Assembly: GCF_010548275.1 (NCBI RefSeq)
Contig: NZ_JAAGLT010000032.1
Span: forward strand, 49,039 to 113,038
Reading direction: 5' to 3'
Length of the DNA stretch: 64,000 nt
From: Streptomyces sp. SID12488
Lineage (GTDB): Bacteria; Actinomycetota; Actinomycetes; Streptomycetales; Streptomycetaceae
Shown: in pieces, positions 17,985 through 25,998 of the stretch
Position numbering within the stretch: the first letter of the stretch is position 1
Layout: the number at the start of each line of letters is the position of its first letter
Program-made: the position numbers and the translations under genes
The notes under the pieces: generated by a model
Told to the model about the DNA's origin: nothing
The model's database searches: none
What the model saw: only the letters and a program-made list of their open reading frames with translations

Positions 17985-18230
17985 ACCTTACGGTCTGCCT
18001 ATTCGTTACTCACACGTAGTGTTTGCAGTGCGAATATTTGTGAAGCAATCGTGAGATGACCGTGGACGGTCAAGGTGGGTCTGCGGATGGGGGCGCGCGC
18101 TCGTTTGTCTACGCGCGTCCTGAAGTCGACCTTGTGTGCTCCCCGGACGCCTCGGAATAGTGGGTGGCGTTCAACCGGCAAGGAAGGTCCCCACAACCTC
18201 CCTGCCGAACCCCCCACAGGAGGACGCAAG

Positions 18231-19310
18231 TTGAAGCATCGACGCATATCCAGGCGCCGTGCCACCGTGGTGGGTGCGGGCATCACCGCACTCGTCGCCG
18301 CGGGAGTGACCTTCCAGAGTGCGAACGCGAGTGAGGTCATCAAGGCCCCCGAACCCAGAGTCCTTTCGGTTCTGGCGGCCGGAAAGGTCGCCTCGACGCT
18401 CGGCAAGGACCTCGGCGCCGACGTCGCGGGAACGTACTACGACGCGAAGACGAAGAACCTCGTCGTCAACGTGCTCGACGAAGCGGCGGCCCGGACGGTC
18501 GAGTCGGCAGGCGCCCGGGCCCGGCTCGTCGAGAACTCGGTCGCCGAACTCGATAGCGCCCGTACGACCCTGAAGCAGGACGCGACCATCCCCGGCACCT
18601 CGTGGGCGGTCGACCCGACGGCCAACAAGGTCGTCGTCACCGCCGACCGCACGGTCTCCGCGGCCGAGTGGACCAAGCTCACCAAGGTCGTCGACGACCT
18701 CGGTGGCACGGCCGAACTCCAGCGTACGAAGGGGGAGTTCAGGACCTTCGTCGCCGGCGGCGACGCGATCACCGGTGGCGGTGGCCGCTGCTCGCTCGGC
18801 TTCAACGTGGTCAAGGGCGGCGAGCCGTACTTCCTGACCGCCGGGCACTGCACCGAGTCGATCTCGACGTGGTCCGACTCGTCCGGTGTGATCGGCCAGA
18901 ACGAGTCGTCCAGCTTCCCCGGCAACGACTACGGCCTGGTCAAGTACACGGCCGGCGTCGCTCACCCGAGCCAGGTCAACCTCTACAACGGCAGCTCCCA
19001 GCGGATCACCGGCGCCGCCTCGGCCACTGTCGGCCAGTCTGTGACCCGCAGCGGCTCCACGACCCAGGTGCACTCCGGCACGGTCACCGGTCTGAACGCG
19101 ACCGTGAACTACGGCAACGGCGACATCGTCAACGGGCTCATCCAGACCGACGTCTGCGCCGAGCCCGGTGACAGCGGTGGCTCGCTCTTCTCGGGCAGCA
19201 GCGCGATCGGCCTCACCTCCGGTGGCAGCGGTGACTGCAGCGCGGGCGGGGAGACCTTCTTCCAGCCGGTCACGGAGGCGCTGTCGGCCACCGGTACGCA
19301 GATCGGCTGA
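18231..19310 (+). CDS. Secreted S1 (streptogrisin/alpha-lytic type) protease with long propeptide
   Basis: 359 residues from a TTG start with AGGAGG at 18218-18223, 7 bp upstream; this decides the start. Signal peptide to about residue 34 (SANAS), then a propeptide of about 140 residues with two alpha-lytic-protease pro-repeats (GTYYDAKTKNLVVNVLD and GTSWAVDPTANKVVVTAD). The mature enzyme starts near residue 174 (VAGGDAI). Catalytic His206 (TAGHC), Asp233 (NDYG) and Ser315 (GDSGG) are all present. The longer propeptide resembles SAM-P20 and streptogrisin D rather than streptogrisin B. Together with sprB it gives two related secreted proteases within 3.5 kb, probably an old duplication. A strong terminator follows. 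Confidence 0.9.
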   Translation: MKHRRISRRRATVVGAGITALVAAGVTFQSANASEVIKAPEPRVLSVLAAGKVASTLGKDLGADVAGTYYDAKTKNLVVNVLDEAAARTVESAGARARLVENSVAELDSARTTLKQDATIPGTSWAVDPTANKVVVTADRTVSAAEWTKLTKVVDDLGGTAELQRTKGEFRTFVAGGDAITGGGGRCSLGFNVVKGGEPYFLTAGHCTESISTWSDSSGVIGQNESSSFPGNDYGLVKYTAGVAHPSQVNLYNGSSQRITGAASATVGQSVTRSGSTTQVHSGTVTGLNATVNYGNGDIVNGLIQTDVCAEPGDSGGSLFSGSSAIGLTSGGSGDCSAGGETFFQPVTEALSATGTQIG

Positions 19311-19362
19311 GGCCTCTCCTGGCACGCGTCATCCCTTTCGCGGGCCGATCGGTCCGCGACGG

Positions 19363-19389
19363 TCCCGCCCCTGGTTTCCAGGGGCGGGA
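19363..19389 (+). terminator. Strong terminator after S1 protease gene
   Basis: A perfect 12-bp stem (TCCCGCCCCTGG / CCAGGGGCGGGA) with a TTT loop, followed by TTTCGT. It isolates the protease gene from the dnaE2 operon. Confidence 0.88.
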
Positions 19390-19510
19390 TTTCGTCGTTC
19401 GCGAGGCCCTGCGGAGCGGGCGGTGACGGCGCCGACGACCTTTGATCGCCCGCAGTCGACCTTGATCAGGTCGCTGACCGGGGCCGATGGGGCTAGAGTG
19501 AACGAATCAA

Positions 19511-19526
19511 TCGAACGGAAGTGCGA
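19511..19526 (+). promoter_or_regulatory. LexA (SOS) box 1 upstream of dnaE2
   Basis: TCGAACGGAAGTGCGA differs at one position from the actinobacterial SOS consensus TCGAAC-N4-GTTCGA. It lies 74 bp before the dnaE2 ATG and forms a pair with the box at 19545. Confidence 0.75.
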
Positions 19527-19544
19527 ATAAGCGTGAGTCGAGTA

Positions 19545-19560
19545 TCGAACTGGTGATCGA
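19545..19560 (+). promoter_or_regulatory. LexA (SOS) box 2 upstream of dnaE2
   Basis: TCGAACTGGTGATCGA also differs at one position from TCGAAC-N4-GTTCGA. The centres of the two boxes are 34 bp apart, so two LexA dimers could cover the promoter region of the dnaE2-imuB operon. Confidence 0.75.
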
Positions 19561-19599
19561 TTGAGTGGCTGAAAAGGGGTGGAGTGATGGAGGTGCGGC

Positions 19600-22500
19600 A
19601 TGACGGGCTTCGCCCATCTGCACGTCGCGTCCGGTTACTCCGCCCGCTACGGCGCCTCCCATCCCGAGCAGCTCGCCCGGCGGGCCGCCGAACGCGGCAT
19701 GGGGGCGCTGGCCCTCACTGACCGGGACACGGTCACCGGTGCCGTACGGTTCGCCCGGGCCTGTAAGAAGGAAGAGGTGCGGCCGATCTTCGGCGTCGAC
19801 CTAGCGGTGGCCGCCCTCGCGCCGCCGCCCCCGGACCGGCGGCGCCGTACCCCGGTGCGCGGCGGCGCCCATGTGGTCGAGCCGCCGCTGCGCTTCACGC
19901 TGCTCGCACAGGACCGGGCCGGATGGGCGCGGCTGTGCCGGATCACCTCGGCCGCGCATGTCGGTACGGCGTCCGGCGCGGCGCCGGTGATGGTGCCGTG
20001 GGAGGCGCTGCGTGAGTACGGCGGCCCGGGTCTGACCGTGCTGCTCGGCCCGCTCTCGGAGCCGGTGCGGGCGCTGGCGGTGGGCCGGGAGGATGTCGCG
20101 GTGCGGTTGCTGGCGCCGTGGAAGGAGATCTTCGGGAGGGGGGTCCGGTTGGAAGCCGTTGCACAGAAACGTTTCGGCACAGGTTCGGGATCCCTCCGTC
20201 TGGCCGCCCGCACCCTCGCCCTGGCCGACCGCACCCGTACCCCCGCCGTCCTAACCAACGCCGTCCGCTACGCCGATCCCGGCCAGCACCGCCTCGCCGA
20301 CGTTCTGGACGCCGCCCGGCTGCTGCGGCCCATCGACCCGCGTCGCCTCGACACCGGGCAGCGGTGGCTCAAGGACGAGAGAGGGATGGCGGTCGTCGCG
20401 CGGATGGTCGCCGAGTGCGCCGGAGCGGACGTCCGAAGAGCCCGCCGACTGATGGCGGACACCACGGACACGGCGGCCTCGTGCCGCCTCGACCCGGTGT
20501 CGGACCTCGGGCTCGGCACCCGGCACTTCCCGGAACCCTCGCTCTTCGGCGCCGAGCATCGAACGCATCAGGTGCATCGGGCGAGCGGAGCGAACGGAGT
20601 GGGCAGAGCGGATAGAGCGGACGGAGCCGCACAGTTGCTGCGCAGGCAGTGCGAGGAAGGCCTGGCCCGACGCGGCCTCGACCGAGACCGTGAGGCGCTC
20701 GACCGGCTGGACCAGGAGCTCGCCGTGATCTCCCACCTGGACTACGACTCGTACTTCCTCGCCGTCGGCCAGGTCGTCGCCGACATCCGGGCCAAGGGCA
20801 TCCGGGTCGCAGCCCGCGGCTCGGGCGCCGGCTCACTGGTCTGCCACGCCCTGGACATCGCCACCGCGAACCCGCTCGACCACCGCCTGCTGTTCGAACG
20901 CTTCCTCAGCGTGCGCCGCGCCTCGCTGCCCGACATCGACATCGACGTGGAGTCCGCCCGGCGTCTGGAGTGCTACGACACGATCTTCGAACGGTTCGGC
21001 AAGGAACGGGTCGCCGTCACCGCGATGCCCGAGACCTACCGGGCACGCAGGGCGCTCAGGGATGTCGGTCTCGCCCTCGGTATCGCCCCGGCGGACGTCG
21101 ACCGGATCGCCAAGAGCTTTCCGCACCTGCGCGCCTCCGACATCACCGGCGCCCTCGCCGAGCTGCCCGAGCTGCGTCAACTGGCAGCCGAGGCGCACCG
21201 GTTCGGACCACTGTGGGAGCTGGCGGAAGGCCTCGACTCCCTGGTCCACGGCATGGCCATGCACCCCTGCGGCGTCGTCATCAGCGACGCCACCCTCCTG
21301 GACCGGCTGCCGGTGCAGCCCACCCCGCAGGGTGACTACCCCATGGCCATGGCGGCAAAGGGGGAGATCGAGGCGCTGGGCAATATCAAACTGGACGTCT
21401 TGGGCGTCCGGATGTTGTCCTCGATGGCTCATGCGATCACCGAGATCGAACGGACCACCGGCAACCGCATCGACCTCGACGACCCTCGGCAGGTGCCGCT
21501 CGACGACGTCTTCGCGTTCAAGCTCATCCAGGAGAGCCGGACCCTGGGTCTCTTCCAGCTGGAGTCGCCCGGCCAGCAGGACCTCCTGTCTCGGCTTCAG
21601 CCTCGCGACCCGCAGGACGTGATCGCCGACATCAGCCTCTTCCGCCCCGGCCCGGTCGCGGGCGGCATGCCCGAGCGGTACATCGCGGCCCGGCACGGCG
21701 GCACACCGGTGTACGCCCATCCGGATCTGGAGCCGGTGCTCGCCGACACCTACGGCGTGACCATCTGGCACGAGCAGATCATCGAGACCTTCGCGGTGAT
21801 GACCGGCTGCGACCGCGCACTGGCGGAGATCGCCCGAAGGGCACTTGGCGACAAGGGCCGACTGCCGAGGATCAAGGAGTGGTTCCACGGCCTGGCACGC
21901 GCGCGTGGCTATAGCGCGGCCGTGCGGGACGAGGTCTGGAAGACCGTCGAGGCCTTCGGTGCGTACGGTTTCTGCCGGGCCCACGCGGTCGCCTTCGCCG
22001 TACCGGCCCTGCAGAGCGCCTGGCTCAAGGCCCACTACCCGGCGTTCCTGCTGGCAGGCCTGCTCGAACACGACCCCGGGATGTGGCCCAAGCGCGTCCT
22101 GGTCGCCGACGCCCGCCGGGGCGGCGTGCAGGTTCTGCCCGTCGACATCAACCGCTCCCGGGTGAGGCACACCGTGGAGAAGGACGACGGGGAGCGGTGG
22201 GGTGTGCGGCTCGCGCTGTCCGGGGTGCACGGCATCGGCGAGGAGGAGTGCGCCCGGATCGAGGAGGGTCAGCCGTACGGATCGCTGTCGGACTTCTGGC
22301 AGCGGGGCAGGCCCAGCAGGCCGGTCGCCGAACGCCTCGCCGAGATCGGCGCCCTGAACTGTCTCCACGACGGCCGCCTCACCCGGCGCGATCTGCTGCT
22401 CCAGATCGCCGAGTTGCACCGGCAGTCCCGCAGCCGGACCACGGGTTCGGGTCAACTGCCCATCGACGCAGGGGCTGTTGGTGGAGTGGAACCGAGCGGG

Positions 22501-23109
22501 TTGCCCGAGATGACCGGACGCGAGGCCCTCAGCGCCGAGTTGAACACCCTCGGCATCGACGTCTCGAGGCATCTGATGGAGCACCATCACCGGCTGTTGC
22601 GGGAGATCGGCGCGACCGACGCGGCCCATCTGGCCGGGCTGCGTGCCGGTCAACAGGTGCTCGTCGCCGGGGTACGGGCCTCCACCCAGACCCCGCCGAT
22701 CGCCAGCGGCAAGAGGGTCATCTTCGTGACGCTGGAGGACGGCTCGGGCCTGGTCGACCTGGCCTTCTTCGAGGATTCGCATCCGGCGTGCGCGTACACC
22801 GTCTTCCACAGCGGGCTGCTGCTGGTGCGCGGCACGGTCCAGGTGCGCGGCACCCGTCGTACCGTCGTCGGCTCCATGGCCTGGGACCTGGACGAGATCG
22901 CCGCCGCCCGCCGCGACAACGGTCCCCAGGCGGCCCTCGCCCTCCTCGGCGCCAGCCACCCGCACCCGACCCCTGTACAGCCGCAGCGGACCCTGGCCAA
23001 CGGCAGCACCGGCGCCCGGCTGCACCCGTACGCCGACCTCCAGCCCGCGGGAACCCGCTCGGCCGACCTGAAGAAGTTCGGTCACCGCAGCCCCGGGAGC
23101 GCGGGATGA
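19600..23109 (+). CDS. dnaE2: Error-prone DNA polymerase III alpha subunit DnaE2
   Basis: 1169 residues from an ATG with GGAGG at 19589-19593. N-terminal PHP domain (FAHLHVASGYSARYG, ALALTDRDTVTGAVRF), then the polymerase palm with catalytic aspartates in RRASLPDIDIDVESARR. Finger motifs include LFQLESPGQQDLL and GLARARGYS. Near the C-terminus an OB fold reads IASGKRVIFVTLEDGSGLVDLAFF. This arrangement and length mark DnaE2, the translesion subunit of the actinobacterial mutasome rather than the replicative DnaE1. A repetitive insertion (ASGANGVGRADRADGA, about residue 328) interrupts the region before the palm. The stop overlaps the start of the imuB-like gene, and two LexA boxes precede the gene, so it is probably induced by DNA damage. 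Confidence 0.92.
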   Translation: MTGFAHLHVASGYSARYGASHPEQLARRAAERGMGALALTDRDTVTGAVRFARACKKEEVRPIFGVDLAVAALAPPPPDRRRRTPVRGGAHVVEPPLRFTLLAQDRAGWARLCRITSAAHVGTASGAAPVMVPWEALREYGGPGLTVLLGPLSEPVRALAVGREDVAVRLLAPWKEIFGRGVRLEAVAQKRFGTGSGSLRLAARTLALADRTRTPAVLTNAVRYADPGQHRLADVLDAARLLRPIDPRRLDTGQRWLKDERGMAVVARMVAECAGADVRRARRLMADTTDTAASCRLDPVSDLGLGTRHFPEPSLFGAEHRTHQVHRASGANGVGRADRADGAAQLLRRQCEEGLARRGLDRDREALDRLDQELAVISHLDYDSYFLAVGQVVADIRAKGIRVAARGSGAGSLVCHALDIATANPLDHRLLFERFLSVRRASLPDIDIDVESARRLECYDTIFERFGKERVAVTAMPETYRARRALRDVGLALGIAPADVDRIAKSFPHLRASDITGALAELPELRQLAAEAHRFGPLWELAEGLDSLVHGMAMHPCGVVISDATLLDRLPVQPTPQGDYPMAMAAKGEIEALGNIKLDVLGVRMLSSMAHAITEIERTTGNRIDLDDPRQVPLDDVFAFKLIQESRTLGLFQLESPGQQDLLSRLQPRDPQDVIADISLFRPGPVAGGMPERYIAARHGGTPVYAHPDLEPVLADTYGVTIWHEQIIETFAVMTGCDRALAEIARRALGDKGRLPRIKEWFHGLARARGYSAAVRDEVWKTVEAFGAYGFCRAHAVAFAVPALQSAWLKAHYPAFLLAGLLEHDPGMWPKRVLVADARRGGVQVLPVDINRSRVRHTVEKDDGERWGVRLALSGVHGIGEEECARIEEGQPYGSLSDFWQRGRPSRPVAERLAEIGALNCLHDGRLTRRDLLLQIAELHRQSRSRTTGSGQLPIDAGAVGGVEPSGLPEMTGREALSAELNTLGIDVSRHLMEHHHRLLREIGATDAAHLAGLRAGQQVLVAGVRASTQTPPIASGKRVIFVTLEDGSGLVDLAFFEDSHPACAYTVFHSGLLLVRGTVQVRGTRRTVVGSMAWDLDEIAAARRDNGPQAALALLGASHPHPTPVQPQRTLANGSTGARLHPYADLQPAGTRSADLKKFGHRSPGSAG

Positions 23110-24095
23110 ACGGGGTGATCATGCGGCAGCGCCATATTGCCCACCTTTACCTGCACGCTGTGCTGACCGGGAATCAGTACGCCGATGTAATCGAACTGAT
23201 GTCTGGTGTCACGCCTCATGTCCAGGCCGTCCCGCCCAACGCCGTGCAATTGGAGCTGACATCGGCGCTCCGGTACTTCGATCTGTCTCCCTACAACGTG
23301 GTCCAGTTGGCGAAGATGAGGCTGAAGGCGCTGTACGGCATCGACAGCAGTGCCGGGCTCGCGGGCAACCGCATGCTGGCGGCCATGGCCGCCGACGCCT
23401 CTGCACCGGGAGACACCACCTGGGTGCCCACCAGCCACGTGGCCGACTGGCTGTATCCGCGGCCGGTCACTGCTCTGCCCGGGATCGGCCGCACCACAGC
23501 GGAGACGCTACGCAGATACGGCCTGCACACCATCGGGCAGGTCGGCGATCTGCCCGCCGGAACCCTGCAGCGACTGCTCGGTGCAGGTCCCGCCCGGCTG
23601 CTGGCCGAGCGCGCCCGTGGACACGACCCACGCCCGGTCACCTCGGTGGAACCTGCGGCGAATCTGGTCGCCGACCTGGCGCTGGAGCGGGACTGTCTCG
23701 ACCCGGCACAGCATCACCGAGCAGTCTTGGGGCTCGCCGACCAGATAGGCCAACGCCTGCGCGGCGAACGCCAGATCACCAGTCGGCTCACCCTCACCGT
23801 GCGGTACGCCGACAGCAGTTCCACCACGCGTACGCGCACGCTGTCGGAACCCACCAGCCATTCACCCGCCCTCGCGGTAACCGCCCTGGGTCTGCTGAAC
23901 GCCCTTGGGCTGCAACGGGCGAGAGTTCGCGCCTTCGTGATCCGTGCCGACGTCCTGCTGCCGGCCGACAGCGCCTACCGCCAACTCTCCATGGATCCGG
24001 GCGACGATCGCGCCCACGCCGTCGAAGCCGCCGCGGACCGTGCCCGGCGGCGCTTCGGGCCGGAGGCCGTACGTCCGGCGGCGCTGGCCGACTGA
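23106..24095 (+). CDS. imuB: ImuB-like inactive Y-family polymerase protein
   Basis: 329 residues; ATG overlaps the dnaE2 stop as ATGA. The helix-hairpin-helix, PALPGIGRTTAETLRRYGLHTIGQVG, and the little-finger region are Y-family-like. But the catalytic carboxylates are gone: where active enzymes have DMDAFF this has HLYLHAV, and where they have SIDEAYLDLT it has PPNAVQLELT. Loss of catalysis is the defining property of ImuB, the scaffold that links DnaE2 to the beta clamp in the mycobacterial mutasome. No RecA-like imuA' gene is adjacent. The protein is shorter than typical ImuB (about 500 residues), and no clear clamp-binding motif was found by eye. The symbol is assigned by context. Confidence 0.7.
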   Translation: MNGVIMRQRHIAHLYLHAVLTGNQYADVIELMSGVTPHVQAVPPNAVQLELTSALRYFDLSPYNVVQLAKMRLKALYGIDSSAGLAGNRMLAAMAADASAPGDTTWVPTSHVADWLYPRPVTALPGIGRTTAETLRRYGLHTIGQVGDLPAGTLQRLLGAGPARLLAERARGHDPRPVTSVEPAANLVADLALERDCLDPAQHHRAVLGLADQIGQRLRGERQITSRLTLTVRYADSSSTTRTRTLSEPTSHSPALAVTALGLLNALGLQRARVRAFVIRADVLLPADSAYRQLSMDPGDDRAHAVEAAADRARRRFGPEAVRPAALAD

Positions 24096-24107
24096 CACCG
24101 ACGCGAC

Positions 24108-24431
24108 TCAGGCCGGGCGTACCAGGCCCGCGTCGTACGCGAAGATCACCGCTTGTACGCGGTCCCGGGCGCCGATCTTGGCGAGGATACGGCTGAGGTG
24201 GGACTTCACGGTGGACTCGGCGAGGTGCAGGCTCTCGGCGATCTCCGTGTTGTTGGAGCCGCCAGCCATGGCGGGCGGCTCCTCGCGTTCGGCTTCGGTG
24301 AGGTCGGCGCGCCGGAGTTCGTGCCCGGGTGCGGGACCGGCCCGCCGGCTGGGGAAGGTGTCGATCAGCTTGCGGGTGATACCGGGGGAGATCGCGGAGT
24401 CCCCGGCGGCCACCGCGCGGATGCCGACTCG
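24108..24431 (-). pseudogene. Relic of a NarL/LuxR-type response regulator
   Basis: The minus strand reads GIRAVAAGDSAISPGITRKL then LHLAESTVKSHLSRILAKIG and ARDRVQAVIFAYDAGLVRPA. These are the linker, HTH and C-terminus of a NarL-family response regulator. The receiver domain is missing: at about 24435 homology ends and a different frame begins. Within the HTH, ten residues that should read like VLVLIARGLS are replaced by EPPAMAGGSN, encoded by a 28-bp palindrome, with no change of length. Both lesions argue against a functional protein. It converges on the imuB-like gene. Confidence 0.75.
24255..24282. repeat. 28-bp palindrome inserted in the relic HTH
   Basis: Outer arms GGAGCCGCC and GGCGGCTCC are perfectly complementary and the centre GCCATGGC is self-complementary; one mismatch pair separates them. 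It replaces the helix-turn-helix codons of the response-regulator relic exactly in frame. Confidence 0.7.
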
Positions 24432-24436
24432 GCCGG

Positions 24437-24610
24437 CCAGGTGTAGCCGGTCGGGTTGGCCCCGTACCCGCACGCGTGCGGGGTGCCCTGCCGGTCGAGG
24501 CGGGACGTGCCCACGCGCAGCCTGCGGCCGGGGCGGCCGTCCGAGCCGTACGTCATGTCGAGGAGGAAGTCGGGGCCGCCCTTCCAGGCCGACCGGTTCA
24601 CGCAGCGCCT
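24437..24610 (-). pseudogene. Fragment of an unidentified gene fused to the regulator relic
   Basis: The minus strand encodes CVNRSAWKGGPDFLLDMTYG, then SDGRPGRRLRVGTSRLDRQG and ending GYGANPTGYTW. This looks like genuine, conserved protein sequence but has no start and breaks off at the regulator relic in another frame. I do not recognise the family. It is probably the end of a second gene joined to the regulator by deletion. Confidence 0.45.
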
Positions 24611-24910
24611 GCCCGGTGCTCTTGAGGCCGCTGCCGGTGCCGTGCCGCCTGACGGAAGCCTGGCGGGACGGTGTGGGCGGAGGCCGGGTTGGCCGACACG
24701 GGTCCCCGGCCCACGTCTGGCCACTGCAGCCGACAGGGCGTCAGCTTCCGCCGCGTCCGGCGGGGTCGATGTCTCCGAAGTCTCAAATGCGACGGGACCC
24801 GCGAGTGGGATGCGGGCCGAGTCGCATTTCGAACGGATAACGATGCGCTGGGTGGGGTGTAGTGACCCACTATCACAGTTTCTGGTTGTGGTGGAAATCT
24901 TTTACCGACG

Positions 24911-24945
24911 CGTAACTTCCCCGTTGCGCTACTCGCCCGTAACTT
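24911..24945 (+). repeat. Direct repeat CGTAACTT in lipase promoter region
   Basis: CGTAACTT at 24911-24918 and 24938-24945, 27 bp apart. The second copy overlaps a TTGACG that could be a -35 element. Lipase genes in Streptomyces can be activated by LAL-type regulators, so these could be activator sites; this is inference. Confidence 0.45.
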
Positions 24946-24964
24946 GACGAGTGAACGACATCCA

Positions 24965-24978
24965 GTGATCCGGATCAC
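24965..24978 (+). promoter_or_regulatory. Perfect 14-bp palindrome before lipase gene
   Basis: GTGATCCGGATCAC matches the GTG-N8-CAC frame of CRP-family sites except for one preferred base. It is centred about 55 bp before the lipase ATG. Confidence 0.45.
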
Positions 24979-25026
24979 AGGGCGTAGAGCCGTCGCAACT
25001 CCCTTGAGCCGCAAGGAGATCACTCG

Positions 25027-25923
25027 ATGCTGCCCTGGAAACGTGCGCTCAGACCTCTTGCCGCACTGCTGCTGGCCGCCGCGGCCACCGCCGTGCCCGT
25101 CGCCACCGCGCAGGCCGAATCGCAGACCGCAACGCAGACCGAGACGCAAGCCGAATCCGCCTCCAGCAGGGGCTGGAACGACTACTCCTGCAAGCCGTCC
25201 GCCGCACATCCCCGCCCCGTCGTCCTCGTCCACGGCACCTTCGCCAACGGAGTGGACAACTGGCTCACCCTCGCACCGTACCTGGTGAACCGCGGCTACT
25301 GCGTGTTCTCGCTCGACTACGGTCAACTGCCCGGCGTACCCCTCTTCTACGGCCTCGGCCCCATCGACAGGTCGGCCGAGCAGCTCGCCGCCTTCGTCGA
25401 CAAGGTGCTTGCCGCGACCGGCGCCGCCGAGACCGACCTCGTCGGCCACTCGCAGGGCGGCATGATGCCCCGCTACTACCTCAAGTTCCTCGGCGGCGCC
25501 GCCGAGGTGCACACCTTCGTCGGTATCGCGCCCAGCAACCACGGCACCACCCTGAGCGGTCTCACCAACCTGCTGAAGTACTTCCCAGGGGCCGACGACC
25601 TCCTCACCACGGCCACCCCCGCTCTCGCCGAACAGGTGGCCGGGTCCGCCTTCCTCGCCAAGCTCAACGCGGGCGGTGACACCGTCCCGGGGGTCAGCTA
25701 CACGGTCCTCGCGACCCGGTACGACGAGGTGGTCACGCCGTACCGCAGCCAGTTCCTGAGCGGCTCCGACGTACACAACGTCCTGATCCAGGACCTGTGC
25801 CCGCTGGATCTCTCCGAGCATGCCGCCATCGGGCTGCTCGACCGGATCGCGTTCCACGAGGTGACGAACGCACTCGACCCGGCGCACGCCACCGCCACCA
25901 CCTGTCTGTCGGCGGTCGGCTGA
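25027..25923 (+). CDS. Secreted alpha/beta-hydrolase lipase
   Basis: 298 residues; ATG after AAGGAGA. A signal peptide (to about residue 30, AQA) and a Thr/Gln/Glu linker precede the enzyme. The lid-less class 2/EstA-like lipase core shows the oxyanion motif VLVHGTF (residues 66-72), nucleophile Ser142 in VGHSQGG, and a late His in LDLSEHAAIG. The family hydrolyses triacylglycerols and esters outside the cell. Homologous secreted lipases are known from S. coelicolor and S. exfoliatus. It converges on the LPMO gene with a perfect terminator between them. A palindrome and a direct repeat lie upstream. Confidence 0.88.
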   Translation: MLPWKRALRPLAALLLAAAATAVPVATAQAESQTATQTETQAESASSRGWNDYSCKPSAAHPRPVVLVHGTFANGVDNWLTLAPYLVNRGYCVFSLDYGQLPGVPLFYGLGPIDRSAEQLAAFVDKVLAATGAAETDLVGHSQGGMMPRYYLKFLGGAAEVHTFVGIAPSNHGTTLSGLTNLLKYFPGADDLLTTATPALAEQVAGSAFLAKLNAGGDTVPGVSYTVLATRYDEVVTPYRSQFLSGSDVHNVLIQDLCPLDLSEHAAIGLLDRIAFHEVTNALDPAHATATTCLSAVG

Positions 25924-25941
25924 CTCCGGTCGGGGATCGTC

Positions 25942-25984
25942 CGCCGGGGCATGGCAGGCCTGAGCCGCCGGCCATGCCCCGGCG
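25942..25984. terminator. Bidirectional terminator between lipase and LPMO genes
   Basis: CGCCGGGGCATGGC at 25942-25955 and its exact complement at 25971-25984 form a 14-bp stem with a 15-nt loop in the gap between two convergent genes. Confidence 0.85.
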
Positions 25985-25998
25985 AACGGAGTGACAGG

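Larger units (their letters stand above)
24611..25026. other. Intergenic region with lipase promoter elements
   Basis: No gene is supported. From about 24840 the sequence becomes AT-richer and holds an 8-bp direct repeat and a 14-bp palindrome just upstream of the lipase gene. The left half may be further decayed coding sequence. Confidence 0.5.
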
